Origin: Bombyx mori
Taxonomy: Eukaryota; Arthropoda; Insecta; Lepidoptera; Bombycidae
DNA length: 64,000 nt
Assembly (NCBI RefSeq): GCF_030269925.1
Contig: NC_085121.1
Span: 12,913,501 to 12,977,500, forward strand
Reading direction: 5' to 3'
Shown here: positions 1 through 8,517 of the stretch, one piece after another
Layout of the letters: each line of letters starts with the position of its first letter
Numbering within the stretch: position 1 is the stretch's first letter
Notes under the pieces: model-generated
Told to the model about the DNA's origin: nothing
What the model saw: the letters and a program-made list of their open reading frames with translations, nothing else
Database searches by the model: none
Translations under genes and position numbers: made by a program

Positions 1-283
1 CCCAACGACACCCGCTAACGAAGCCTTATCTCGTCCGGGTTAATCAATTCCCACGGGACCGTTGCAAATTCACAATGTATTACTCGTTTGTATGTGATAG
101 TACTGTTACGCGCTGGAATTCGGGATAAATAAAATTCTACCGGAGTACAAATTAAAAACTGTATTCAACACTTAGAACACACAAAAACTTCACAAATACT
201 TTAAAATTCTCAATTCGCTTCTTCTGCTTCGCTTCAGGTGATCCGTTCGCTGTTTCCCTTTGAATAGTTCCGATTACTGACTG
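1..283 (-). other. ATG-free 5' leader of a putative heat-shock-type gene, partial at left edge
   Basis: Reading the minus strand from the predicted start near 283 to the window edge, there is no ATG in about 280 nt, although several would be expected by chance. A-rich, ATG-poor leaders are typical of insect heat-shock mRNAs. The region follows a TATA box and two heat-shock-element arrays in correct order. No coding frame is reached, so the start codon lies beyond the edge or after an intron. A GTAAC donor-like site occurs near 104-109. The gene cannot be named. An alternative is the U5/leader of an LTR element, because the interval 104-546 begins TGTTAC on the plus strand and ends CACA, but I find no matching target duplication, primer site or purine tract. 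Confidence 0.45.
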
Positions 284-303
284 ACTGCGTGCCGTCTCTG
301 CAA

Positions 304-315
304 CGCTTTTATAGC
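304..315 (-). promoter_or_regulatory. TATA box of minus-strand core promoter
   Basis: The minus strand reads GCTATAAAAGCG here. About 30 nt downstream (281-286) is a run of TCAGT-type initiator motifs, the spacing expected for an arthropod RNA polymerase II core promoter. The leader and the upstream heat-shock elements lie in the matching orientation. Confidence 0.6.
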
Positions 316-330
316 CGATACCACATCCCT

Positions 331-350
331 AGAATTATCGAGAATATTCG
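331..350 (-). promoter_or_regulatory. Heat-shock element, proximal array
   Basis: Four consecutive 5-bp units read AGAAT TATCG AGAAT ATTCG on the plus strand. Three match the alternating nGAAn/nTTCn heat-shock factor site exactly and one has a single mismatch. The array lies about 20 bp upstream of the TATA box. It overlaps a perfect 10-bp hairpin (343-352 pairs with 357-366, AAAA loop), so part of the match could come from that palindrome. Confidence 0.6.
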
Positions 351-400
351 ACAAAAGTCGAATATTGTGTTTCCGCTATCTAAAAATAGATGGCGTTGTG

Positions 401-420
401 CTTCTCGAGCGTTCTAGATG
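401..420 (-). promoter_or_regulatory. Heat-shock element, distal array
   Basis: Four 5-bp units read CTTCT CGAGC GTTCT AGATG. The two nTTCn units are exact and the intervening nGAAn units carry one mismatch each. It sits about 50 bp further upstream than the proximal array, in phase with the site pattern of inducible hsp genes. Confidence 0.5.
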
Positions 421-546
421 CTACTAGATCCTTTGATATTCGTTCGACTATTCGGCGGTGGATGGCGTTACTCTTACCGGTGAAGGAGCCGATGGTCGCG
501 TGTCTTGCATCCGGTAGTTTTTAATTATTATAACTTATTGCACACA

Positions 547-892
547 GAAATATAAATACTAAAACAGAAGTATGTACAAAAGGTACAGGCATTAATCAGA
601 CGCTAATTTTCTTCCTGTGAACCCTAAAAGCTTATAATTTGTAAATGTAAATTTTCTCTTTGTAGGTTTTTTTTTTAAATAAACGTTACTTTACATAATA
701 ATTAAATTAGTACTGTCTTAATTTATGAATGCCGTCAAATCAGTTTTTCTGTTCTTTGCGTCGCGCGATGTTCAGTTAGTTTTTGTTAATTTCGTACCGT
801 TTTAATTGATTTCTTCGAAGGTGTCTATTATAGTAATATCAAAGTATTGTTAGATAGATACTTCTAACTCATGTACGAGCTAATCCACCCTC
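547..892. other. No gene seen, AT-rich
   Basis: AT-rich intergenic sequence without a credible frame or a recognised repeat. Confidence 0.5.
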
Positions 893-1165
893 TTTTTTAT
901 TGCTTAGATGGTTGGACGAACTCACAGCCCACCTGGTGTTAAGTGGTTACTGGAGCCCATAGACATCTATAACGTAAATGCGCCACCCACCTTGAGATAT
1001 AAGTTCTAAGGTCTCAAAAAATTAACAACGGCTGCCACCCTTCAAACCGAATCGTATTATTGCTTCACGGCAGAAATAGGTAGGGTGGTGGTACCTACCC
1101 GTGCGGACTCACTAGAGGTCGTACCACCAGTTCAAGAGGTCCTACCACCATCACCTCTTTGATGG
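893..1165 (-). repeat. Bm1 SINE, 3' body
   Basis: A poly-T at the left edge is the SINE poly-A tail on the minus strand. The body shows the Bm1 landmarks in order: CACAGCCCACCTGGTGTTAA, GGAGCCCATAGACATCT, the TTGAGATATAAGTTCTAAGG segment, and the GCTTCACGGCAGAAATAGG segment. The tRNA-like 5' head is missing. The segment that reads 'gaggtcctaccacca' is duplicated at the right end. Confidence 0.85.
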
Positions 1166-1639
1166 TCATCCGGCTTTTTATAATATCCCAATTCGTTTAC
1201 ATTAAAAATGATAACAAGGTATTTAATAAACGCCAGGGAGGTATAACGCGTGATGTATATTTGTTTTCCGAGTTATTAAAGTACTTTCCTTATTAATGTA
1301 CAAAATTTTGCTCTCTGGAAGAAACGGTGTTTTCTTATATTAAAAATTTGATACACGTCTTTTCCCTTGAAGGCAGCTTATGGCGTCAAACTTTTCAGGT
1401 TAATCCTATCTTTCACGTATAAAGTAGAGTTAGTTCACTTTGCATTTGAATATAAATATAATTAATTCCCTTACATAATGTTTTCTTTTATATTATAACT
1501 GATTGAGAACCAGAACAGGGGAGGATAATTAAATATCATTAGGGATAATCATATTCTGTTCATCTGATCATATTTATTTTATCTCCAAAGTCTTTACGGT
1601 CTAAATGAAGTTTACCTACCAGCTACTGGTTAGACATAC

Positions 1640-1810
1640 TAATGTAAATTTCATGCTATCGCCCACCTCAAGATATGAGCTCGAAGCTCCAATTAGCTAT
1701 AATGGCTATCTTACAATTTTCCCTTTTGATCTGAAGTGCATGACTCACGTGACTACCCTGCGCCTAAAATAGGCAGGATGGCGTAGGGTTCGTACCGCTA
1801 TCATGCCTAT
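1640..1810 (-). repeat. Old, diverged Bm1 fragment
   Basis: Degenerate matches to Bm1 occur in the right order: CGCCCACCTCAAGATATGAG, a GGCTATCTTAC core, then AAATAGGCAGGATGG and GTTCGTACC. There is no tail and many substitutions, so this is an ancient copy or a related SINE. Confidence 0.5.
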
Positions 1811-1904
1811 TTCACTGTTGGCTTACAATACTCTTGTAAATACGTTGTGTTCTGTAACAGAGTGCAAGACTTAATTCAATGTAATAGAATATAGATCTTT
1901 ACGA

Positions 1905-2287
1905 CGACCTAAATTTAGTACCGATACGTAAATATCTTAAGGAAGCGTAGGAATGTTACTTTGATAAAGCGGCGCGACAGTAAAACCTTCAATATCGTGG
2001 CCGCCGCTAATTACTTTTTTGACCGCGACGGGGTAAGGTAAAGAAGTCGCCGTCGCCCGAAACATGTCTTGTCGGATTCCTCGGATTTACTTTCGGTACG
2101 TTTAGGTCTCTCAAGCACCGGTCACCATAGACCCAGCCCACTGAGTTTCCTGCCGGATCTTCTCAGTGAGTCGCGATTCCGATGCAGTGGTAGATTCGGC
2201 ACTGCTCTTACTAGGGCTAGTATTAGTAATTCTCTCAGGTTGACTTAGTATATCTTGATAACGTACCAAAAATCTGTTATCATTATC
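1905..2287 (+). pseudogene. Jockey-related LINE (family B), ORF2 C-terminus and 3' UTR remnant
   Basis: Plus-strand translation gives KYLKEA, then in other frames a match to the RYFDKA...IVAAA segment at the C-terminus of the nearby Jockey ORF2. It is followed by the GAGTTTCCTGCCGGATCTTC 3' UTR motif shared by all Jockey-like copies here. Several frameshifts and stops make it an old, inactive fragment. The young Jockey copy at 2299 inserted at its right edge. Confidence 0.65.
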
Positions 2288-2546
2288 TTGCATAATTCTT
2301 TTTTTTTTTTTTTTTTTTATGATTGAAAGTTTACTGGTGGCCCGAAGGCCTTTCCAGTTTCACCAGGACAGGTGGGCGAGCAAAGACTCAGCCAAGAGGG
2401 GTGGGATTTGCTAACAACTGCCCGAGCGCCTCCGAAGGAGACCTAACAACTCAAGAGCAATTGTTTCGCGAATGAATCTACTACCGGATCGGAATCGCGA
2501 CCCGCTGAGAAGATCCGGCGAGAAACTCAGCGTGCTGATGCATGGG

Positions 2547-5429
2547 TTAGTTTGCACGTCGACCTCTTTGTCGAGTTCGACGAGTACGGTTACCGGGGTC
2601 CCTAAGCCTGCCCCTAGTATTAGAGCTGAAGGCATCTAATGCAAAGGTTATTGGATCTGATGGATCCGTAAGGACGTGTCTAGGGCGTCGACGGTGACTG
2701 GCTCCTGCATGATCAGGATTCGGGGAGTAGTCAGCGGCGGCAACGATAAGGCGATTATCATGACGCATAGCCTTATCGAAGTATCGTTCCGACGCTGACT
2801 TCATGTATTTCCGAATTGATTCGATGCCCAGGTCGTCGTGTAGGTCAACGTTCCTCACGAACCACGGAGCCCCGACAGCTAACCTGCAAAAGCGGGATTG
2901 TAGGGATTGGAGGGTGTCTATGTGTGTGCGGGCCGCGTGAGCGAACACCACACTCGCGTAAGTCATGACGGGCCTTATGCAAGTTTTGTAAAGTGTCACC
3001 TTGTTCCGAAGGGACATTTTACTCCGCTTACAGATCATGGGGTAGAGTCTACCGAGAATAAACGCGGCACGGTCACCGACTGATTTTATATGCGGGCGGA
3101 ATGTCATCGATGCATCCAGGGTAACGCCCAGGTACTTGACCTTCCTGGCCCAGGGTATGGGTTGTCTAAAGAGAGTAATCGGGGGTGTGAGATTCCTCCT
3201 CCTAATCCGGGAGGAAATCCGTGTGGAGCTTCCCCTCTGAAATAGCACCGCAGTACTTTTCGCTGGGTTGATGTCTATGCGCCATTTTCGGAACCACTGT
3301 CCTAGGGCTAGGGCTGCGCTCTGAAGCTTCTTCGCGATTAGGGACTTATTTCTACTAGAATAGTAAACAGTCGTGTCGTCGGAGAATAAAGCTAAATGGG
3401 TCGGCGGCGACCGGGGAATATCGTTGACGAATAAGCTAAATAGGAGGGGTGAGAGGACAGAGCCTTGCGGGACTCCAGCTGTGAGAGGTCGTGGGGAGGA
3501 GCGGATTCCCTCGACTCGATATCGAAAAGAGCGGTTCGACAAGAAGTCCCGTATGATGAGCACGAGACTATCCGGCACGCCCATGTTGAATAGTTTGAAA
3601 ATCAAACCATTGTGCCAGACTTTGTCGAACGCTTTTGCGACGTCGAAGAAGAGAGCTCCCGTGTATAACGGTTTTGGTCGATTAAGCCCCACAAGAATGT
3701 GCTCCGTGAGGCGGTGCACCTGTTGAACGCATGAGTGATTTGTACGAAATCCGAATTGTTCATCGATGAGAATGCCCTTGGATGAGACGAAATCTCTGAG
3801 GCGCTTGTAGAGCAGACGCTCATACAGTTTGCCTAGAGACATGAGGAGGCTAATCGGGCGGTAGCTCGTCGGATGATTTTTTGGTTTACCGGGCTTATGT
3901 ATGCCGATAACGTCCGCTTCTTTCCACACCGCGGGAAAGATACAGTTCGCCATAGCGGCATTGAAAATAGATGCCAACATCACGATGAGTTGGACGGGTA
4001 GAAGTTTAATAACGCGGTTAGATATGCCGTCGGAACCGGGAGCCTTGCGAGGACGTAGGTCTTTGATCAAGTCTTTAACTTCTATCGGGGTGACGGGTGG
4101 TAACGCATCCGAGGGTGGCAAGGAGGCTCTGCGTTCTACCTCACTGTCTACTAATTCTACATGAACAGGGTCCACGGATTGAGTACTGGGCGTGCACTGG
4201 GTTTGCAATGTATCGGCCAGTAGCTCTGCTTTTTCGTCATCATCGAACGCCGCGAGTCGGCCTGAGGGGCCTACGAGGGGGGGCATAGTTACTACCGTAT
4301 CCGATTTGAGAGTACGAGCTAGGCGGTAGTAAGACCTTTGGGAGGGCGCGAGTCCTTCTAAGAAATCAGACCATCTGGCATCTCGGACTTCGGCGATGCG
4401 AGACTTTACGTCGCGTTGTAGGGCACGCATTCGAATACGATTTTCCGCGGTAGGATACCTGTCGTAGGCGCGTATCGAGGCGTTCTTAGCTCTAAGGAGT
4501 TCCCTAATATCGTCGGACAATTTGAAGCGGTGAAGGAAGTCCTCCGCTACAACTTGTTTCGATGACCTATCTAATGTCGAGGTGATGTGTGATGTTAAGA
4601 TGTCTATGGCTTCAGCGGTATCCTGAGGAGACGGGGTAGAGTCCGGGTTAAACGGGAGCGATGGTGGATCAGATTCAGCCAGGCTGATGCCCAGCGTGTG
4701 CCAATCCACCACAGTCCTCGTGACGGGAACGGAATCGGGAGCGCGACCGAGCTTCATAACGACGGGACGGTGGTCTGAATCTAACTCTGAAACTACTTCA
4801 ATCGAGTGTAAGCGCAGAGTTACGTTTTTTAATAACGCTATGTCGAGTATATCCGGGCGATGCGCGATATTTAGCGGGTAGTGAGTCGGGGTTAGCGGAG
4901 CGACGATATCGAAGGCGAGATCATCGACTAACGCGTCAAGCCGCCTACCATTCGGGGTTGTGGTGTGTGAGTTCCACCTGATGTGTTTACAATTTAGGTC
5001 GCCCGCCAGAATGACAGAGCTCCCCATACCGAGCAGCGCCTCGATATCACTGCTTAGAACGATCTTATCCGGTGGAAGATAAACGGACGCGATAACGATC
5101 GGCGCGTGTCCCGTCAGTGAGATTCGGCACACTGATGCTTCGATATTAGCGAGCGCGGGAGGATCGAGCGGGACGCAATGCAGGGCTCTTCTATAGTAAA
5201 TGACGGTACCACCACCACGGGCAGAGAGCCTGTCGTTCCTGACCATGTTATAGTTCGCGATTTTAGGGTCACGGCGCGCGGGCTTAAGTAGGGTCTCCTG
5301 CACTAAAAAGATATCAATTTGATGGTCACGCAAAAAGTCAGAAACCTGATCACGTTGATTTGCGAGACCGTAAGCGTTAAAAATTCCTATCGTTACGGAT
5401 AGGGGCTTTATTCTACTTATATACGCCAT
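2547..5429 (-). CDS. LINE ORF2: AP endonuclease plus reverse transcriptase (Jockey clade)
   Basis: A 960-residue uninterrupted frame. Residues about 1-230 form the exonuclease/endonuclease/phosphatase domain, with the QETLL, AGDLNC, PDILDIAL and SDHRPV motifs that carry the metal-binding and catalytic residues. Residues about 440-760 form the reverse transcriptase: RKAPGSDGI, SYRPISLL, DVAKAFDKVWH, GVPQGSVLSPLLF, the active-site box near residue 683, and KYLGVTLD. There is no RNase H domain. The protein would nick chromosomal DNA and prime cDNA synthesis on its own mRNA. The odd point is the active-site box, which reads FSDD where copies 2 and 3 have FADD. That is a change next to the catalytic aspartates and may impair this copy. 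The ATG lies 3 nt after the ORF1 stop. Confidence 0.93.
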   Translation of the reverse strand: MAYISRIKPLSVTIGIFNAYGLANQRDQVSDFLRDHQIDIFLVQETLLKPARRDPKIANYNMVRNDRLSARGGGTVIYYRRALHCVPLDPPALANIEASVCRISLTGHAPIVIASVYLPPDKIVLSSDIEALLGMGSSVILAGDLNCKHIRWNSHTTTPNGRRLDALVDDLAFDIVAPLTPTHYPLNIAHRPDILDIALLKNVTLRLHSIEVVSELDSDHRPVVMKLGRAPDSVPVTRTVVDWHTLGISLAESDPPSLPFNPDSTPSPQDTAEAIDILTSHITSTLDRSSKQVVAEDFLHRFKLSDDIRELLRAKNASIRAYDRYPTAENRIRMRALQRDVKSRIAEVRDARWSDFLEGLAPSQRSYYRLARTLKSDTVVTMPPLVGPSGRLAAFDDDEKAELLADTLQTQCTPSTQSVDPVHVELVDSEVERRASLPPSDALPPVTPIEVKDLIKDLRPRKAPGSDGISNRVIKLLPVQLIVMLASIFNAAMANCIFPAVWKEADVIGIHKPGKPKNHPTSYRPISLLMSLGKLYERLLYKRLRDFVSSKGILIDEQFGFRTNHSCVQQVHRLTEHILVGLNRPKPLYTGALFFDVAKAFDKVWHNGLIFKLFNMGVPDSLVLIIRDFLSNRSFRYRVEGIRSSPRPLTAGVPQGSVLSPLLFSLFVNDIPRSPPTHLALFSDDTTVYYSSRNKSLIAKKLQSAALALGQWFRKWRIDINPAKSTAVLFQRGSSTRISSRIRRRNLTPPITLFRQPIPWARKVKYLGVTLDASMTFRPHIKSVGDRAAFILGRLYPMICKRSKMSLRNKVTLYKTCIRPVMTYASVVFAHAARTHIDTLQSLQSRFCRLAVGAPWFVRNVDLHDDLGIESIRKYMKSASERYFDKAMRHDNRLIVAAADYSPNPDHAGASHRRRPRHVLTDPSDPITFALDAFSSNTRGRLRDPGNRTRRTRQRGRRAN

Positions 5430-5432
5430 TGA

Positions 5433-7061
5433 TTACCGGCGGAGTGAGGGGAGGACGTACGTATTTAATGACGCGTATACGTCGGCGTATTCCTGCACAA
5501 CGGCGATAAAGTGTTGTGCAGTGGAGGCAGCGCGAATGGCGTCGCCCAAAGCGTTAACGCGCTCAAAGTTGATCGACTGAAAGAAGTCGATCGCTAAAGC
5601 GAGATTTTCGGACGCGGTCGGAGGGCAAGTCGCGGGAGAGGGACGAGTCGCGGGGGCGGGACGAATCGCGGAGGAGGGAGTTGTAGCCGTGTTCGTGTAC
5701 GGCAACGGTTTTGCCCAGGCCGAGACACTGGGCACCGCCGCCGGAACGAACGCTGGCTTAGCCTGCGACGCAGAAGGTGCCGAGGCTTTGATGTCTGGGC
5801 CGGAAGCTCGGAGGCGGTTTTGGCGGGCGACGCGGCGATTTATTTTAGGGGCTCGGGGGCAACCACGGTAATTCGCGGGGTGACCCTGTGTTCGACACAG
5901 GACGCAGCTAGGCGGTTCCGTCGCGGTTTTTTGGTCGCGAGCGCAGAGGGCCGTGGCGTGATCGCCCAAACACTTAACACATCGGGGGCGCGCGTGACAG
6001 TTACGGGAAGAGTGCCCGTACAATTGACAGTTATGGCACTGGCTAGGAGTGCCTTTTTTATGGGGGGCTTCGACAGCGATACCAGAGAGCCTACAGACGG
6101 TCTGTGTGTTAAAGATTTTCTTACCCTCGGGGGTAGGCTGGAGAGCGACTAGAACCATATTATATGGCTCCCTACCGCGACCGGTGTGCATACGGTGCAC
6201 AGAATTCACTGGTAGGCCTTGTTCATACAGGTCGGCTTTTACGAGCTCTACATCTAACTCTTTAGGGATTCCGCGTATTACAACGCGGAGTTCGCGCTCC
6301 TCCTGGAGCGTATACGTATGGAAACTTATACGCTCCTTACGGAGGTAAGAAGAGAGGGCCCTATGGTCGTCGGGTGTTTGAACCTTAATTTGAATGCCGT
6401 TCGCGAGGTTACGGGCATTCGTGAAATTTATATTTTTGGCCTTAAGGGCTAGGCAAACTCGATCCCAAGCTGCCTTCTCCTGAAGGATAACCGGGGGAGG
6501 GGTCTGGGTTTTATTTTGTGCCACCGGACGCGGCGACGGAGTGGCACGGGCTGGGGGCGCAACGGGAGTCTGAGGGCGGGGGCGCGACGCGTTCACGGCT
6601 TTGCTAATTTTAGCGGCCGCGGGAGCTCGAGACTCCGCGGCACGCTTCTTACCCTTCTGTACCAGGGTGAATCCATCCGTCGATGAGGCGGGGGCGAGGT
6701 CGACCTCCATGTCCGAGTCAGAGTCGGAGCACGAGGAGGCGGGTGCAGGCGACCTACGAGCAAGTGTAGGTGTTTTAGAGGGCGCGACGGAGGCCGCGGA
6801 TGATCGCTCAGCTGAAACGATGGTCACGGCGGACGACGCAGCAGCTTTTCTCGCCAGTATAGGCGACACGGGAGCGGCAGGCACGACAGAGGCTGCGGTG
6901 CTCAATGCAGAAGCTCTGCACGCAGGTACAGGCGACGCAGGAGCAGCGAGCGCGGCGGAGTCCCCGAGAGGGCTCGCAGTGTGATTGGCCTTGAAGGCCA
7001 GAAACTCCGAGGCGAGCTGTGGGTGGCGAAGTCGGAGGAATTCCGCGAATACAGCGTCCAT
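5433..7061 (-). CDS. LINE ORF1: gag-like nucleic-acid-binding protein (Jockey clade)
   Basis: I place the start at the MDAVFAEF methionine (7061), which is conserved in copy 2. The frame also runs in from an upstream ATG at 7106. The N-terminal half is rich in Ala, Pro and Ser, with an acidic SDSDSDMEVD patch. A PRE_C2HC/RRM-like segment (VVIRGIPKELD) follows. Three zinc knuckles come next: CX2CX4HX4C, CX2CX3HX4C and CX2CX4HX5C, from about residue 340. The C-terminal tail is again Pro/Ala-rich. In this clade ORF1 protein coats the RNA and forms the ribonucleoprotein that enters the nucleus. The TAA stop and the ORF2 ATG are separated by TCA only, suggesting termination-coupled re-initiation. 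Confidence 0.9.
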   Translation of the reverse strand: MDAVFAEFLRLRHPQLASEFLAFKANHTASPLGDSAALAAPASPVPACRASALSTAASVVPAAPVSPILARKAAASSAVTIVSAERSSAASVAPSKTPTLARRSPAPASSCSDSDSDMEVDLAPASSTDGFTLVQKGKKRAAESRAPAAAKISKAVNASRPRPQTPVAPPARATPSPRPVAQNKTQTPPPVILQEKAAWDRVCLALKAKNINFTNARNLANGIQIKVQTPDDHRALSSYLRKERISFHTYTLQEERELRVVIRGIPKELDVELVKADLYEQGLPVNSVHRMHTGRGREPYNMVLVALQPTPEGKKIFNTQTVCRLSGIAVEAPHKKGTPSQCHNCQLYGHSSRNCHARPRCVKCLGDHATALCARDQKTATEPPSCVLCRTQGHPANYRGCPRAPKINRRVARQNRLRASGPDIKASAPSASQAKPAFVPAAVPSVSAWAKPLPYTNTATTPSSAIRPAPATRPSPATCPPTASENLALAIDFFQSINFERVNALGDAIRAASTAQHFIAVVQEYADVYASLNTYVLPSLRR

Positions 7062-7463
7062 GATCGCTGAGTACCCAGGTGGGGCGGCCCCGGGTCTTGA
7101 AAACACTCGCCTTGCGGCGAGGCCCCAACTTCTCGGACCTGAGCGGTTCTATTGAACACAGGTGGCAATGCGGCGCGATTACTACAGGACAAAGAAAAAG
7201 CACAACAAAACAGAAATTACGAAAAGAAACAAAACAAATAAATACTTGCAGGAAACCACTTTGTCGGCAAATGTTCCACGAACACAAAAATAACTAAAAC
7301 AAAACAAATAAAAGCTTCCAGGAAACACACTTGGTCGGCAGATGTATCACGAACACAGGCCGCGCGAACAATGGCCGGGCTAACAAAAGCCGGGCGAACA
7401 AAGACCGGGCGATCGAGTGGACGATGAGCACGTCCGCACGTGACGGGTGCCTCTATCGGAATG
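7062..7463 (-). promoter_or_regulatory. Jockey 5' UTR with tandem repeats
   Basis: Two imperfect units of about 75 bp (about 7220-7360) each contain the CTTGGTCGGCAGATGT/CACGAACACA block. They are followed, towards the 5' end of the element, by three or four short GCCGGGCGAACAAA-type units. The same layout occurs in copy 2 (38230-38430). Jockey-type elements carry an internal promoter in this position. That these repeats act as promoter modules is inference. Confidence 0.55.
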
Positions 7464-7687
7464 TTGCATAATTCACTCATGCATTTAAATTACTTCATTA
7501 AACTAAATGATTGTAATGTACTTTATTGGTTCATTTCCAATTAAATGCAGGTAAACACATCACTTGAAAATCGCTGGGCCGAATAATATTGTTTCGAAAC
7601 AAAGTTATAGAAGATTTATCGGTAAATTCAACAAATCAACTAACGAATACAAACAGGAATAAACGCGAAATGAAACAGTAATACCAG

Positions 7688-7850
7688 AGCGGTAGGCAGC
7701 GGCTTTCGAGCGGTAGGCAGCGGCTTGGCTCTGCCCCTGGCATTGCTGAAGTCCATGGGCGACAGTAACCACTCACCATCAGGTGGGCCGTATGCATACG
7801 AGCATTGCCTACAAGGGCAATAAAAAAAATTAAAAAAAAAGAAGCTAGTT
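7688..7850 (+). repeat. Short A-tailed retroposon (GCAATAAAA-tail family)
   Basis: The unit reads GGTAGGCAGCGGCTTGGCTC, then GAAGTCCATGGGCGACAG, CACCATCAGGTGGGCC and ACAAGGGCAATAAAA, ending in an A-rich tail. Its first module is duplicated in this copy. The same unit recurs at 8285, 10711 and 16263. I do not recognise a published name. Confidence 0.75.
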
Positions 7851-8284
7851 TTATGAAAACTGGAAACAATCATTAAAAAAAAAAACTATTTTGTATGTTA
7901 ATTTCGTCAAATTTCATTTAAAACTTCATTTATTGACAAGATGACCCCTTATAAGTTAAGTTGTTTCAATCAAATCGAATAAGGAAACACTTAGGCAGTG
8001 ATTTGACCCGCATGTCTGTCACTGCGATACGCTCACCAGTGACCTAAATGAAGATCAATTATGTTTATATTAAGTACGCCATTAGTGTATTTGTACGTCC
8101 AGGGCTCTGAAACTGCGATGCTTTAAGACAAATATTTTTTTGTACGGAGACTATCGACATCTTTTAGCGAATGCCCCTTGTATGCGCTTCTGATTGTGGT
8201 ATACACAACTTGAGATTTAGATAGAACGAAATCACTGATAGTCAAAGAATTTCCGTTTATTACATACTTCGTTAACAAGTTACT
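7851..8284. other. No gene seen
   Basis: AT-rich sequence with no supported frame. It lies between two inverted copies of the A-tailed retroposon (7688 plus, 8285 minus), which could pair as a stem of about 110 bp. Confidence 0.5.
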
Positions 8285-8410
8285 AATTATATTTTTTTTT
8301 ATTGCCCTTGTAGGCAGACGAGCATGCGGCCCACCTGATGGTGAGTGGTTACCGTCGCCCATGGACTTCAGCAATGCCAGGGGCAGAGCCAAGCCGCTGC
8401 CTACCGCGTA
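8285..8410 (-). repeat. Short A-tailed retroposon, minus copy
   Basis: Poly-T, then TTGCCCTTGTAGGCAGACGA, CCCACCTGATGGTGAG and GAGCCAAGCCGCTGCCTACC: the reverse complement of the 7688 unit. Confidence 0.75.
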
Positions 8411-8517
8411 TGTGGGTACCGCTGTATATGAGTGCTGGACGTGTATTGGCGCTTTGTACTACGATTTCAGTAAAGCGATGTAAAAGTGCTGATGTTAATA
8501 CGCGCGTGCCCTGTATA

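Larger units (their letters stand above)
2299..7463 (-). mobile_element. Full-length Jockey-clade LINE (family A, copy 1)
   Basis: The element reads right to left: 5' UTR (about 7062-7463), ORF1 gag-like, ORF2 endonuclease/reverse transcriptase, a 3' UTR of about 230 bp, and a poly-A seen as poly-T at 2299-2318. It is flanked by a perfect 11-bp TSD, TTGCATAATTC, at 2288-2298 and 7464-7474, as expected from target-primed reverse transcription. It is almost identical to the copy at 33341-38486, so both insertions are young. Clade placement rests on the PRE_C2HC/CCHC gag, the apurinic-type endonuclease and a reverse transcriptase without RNase H. Confidence 0.92.

Noticed and set aside
104..546. 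Solo LTR (TGTTAC...CACA)
   Set aside because: Flanks GTAC and GAAA do not match, no primer site or purine tract; the heat-shock promoter reading explains TATA and HSE order better, though not proven.
6601..6984. Plus-strand frame inside Jockey ORF1
   Set aside because: Antisense shadow of the Ala/Pro-rich gag N-terminus; the same shadow recurs in copy 2.
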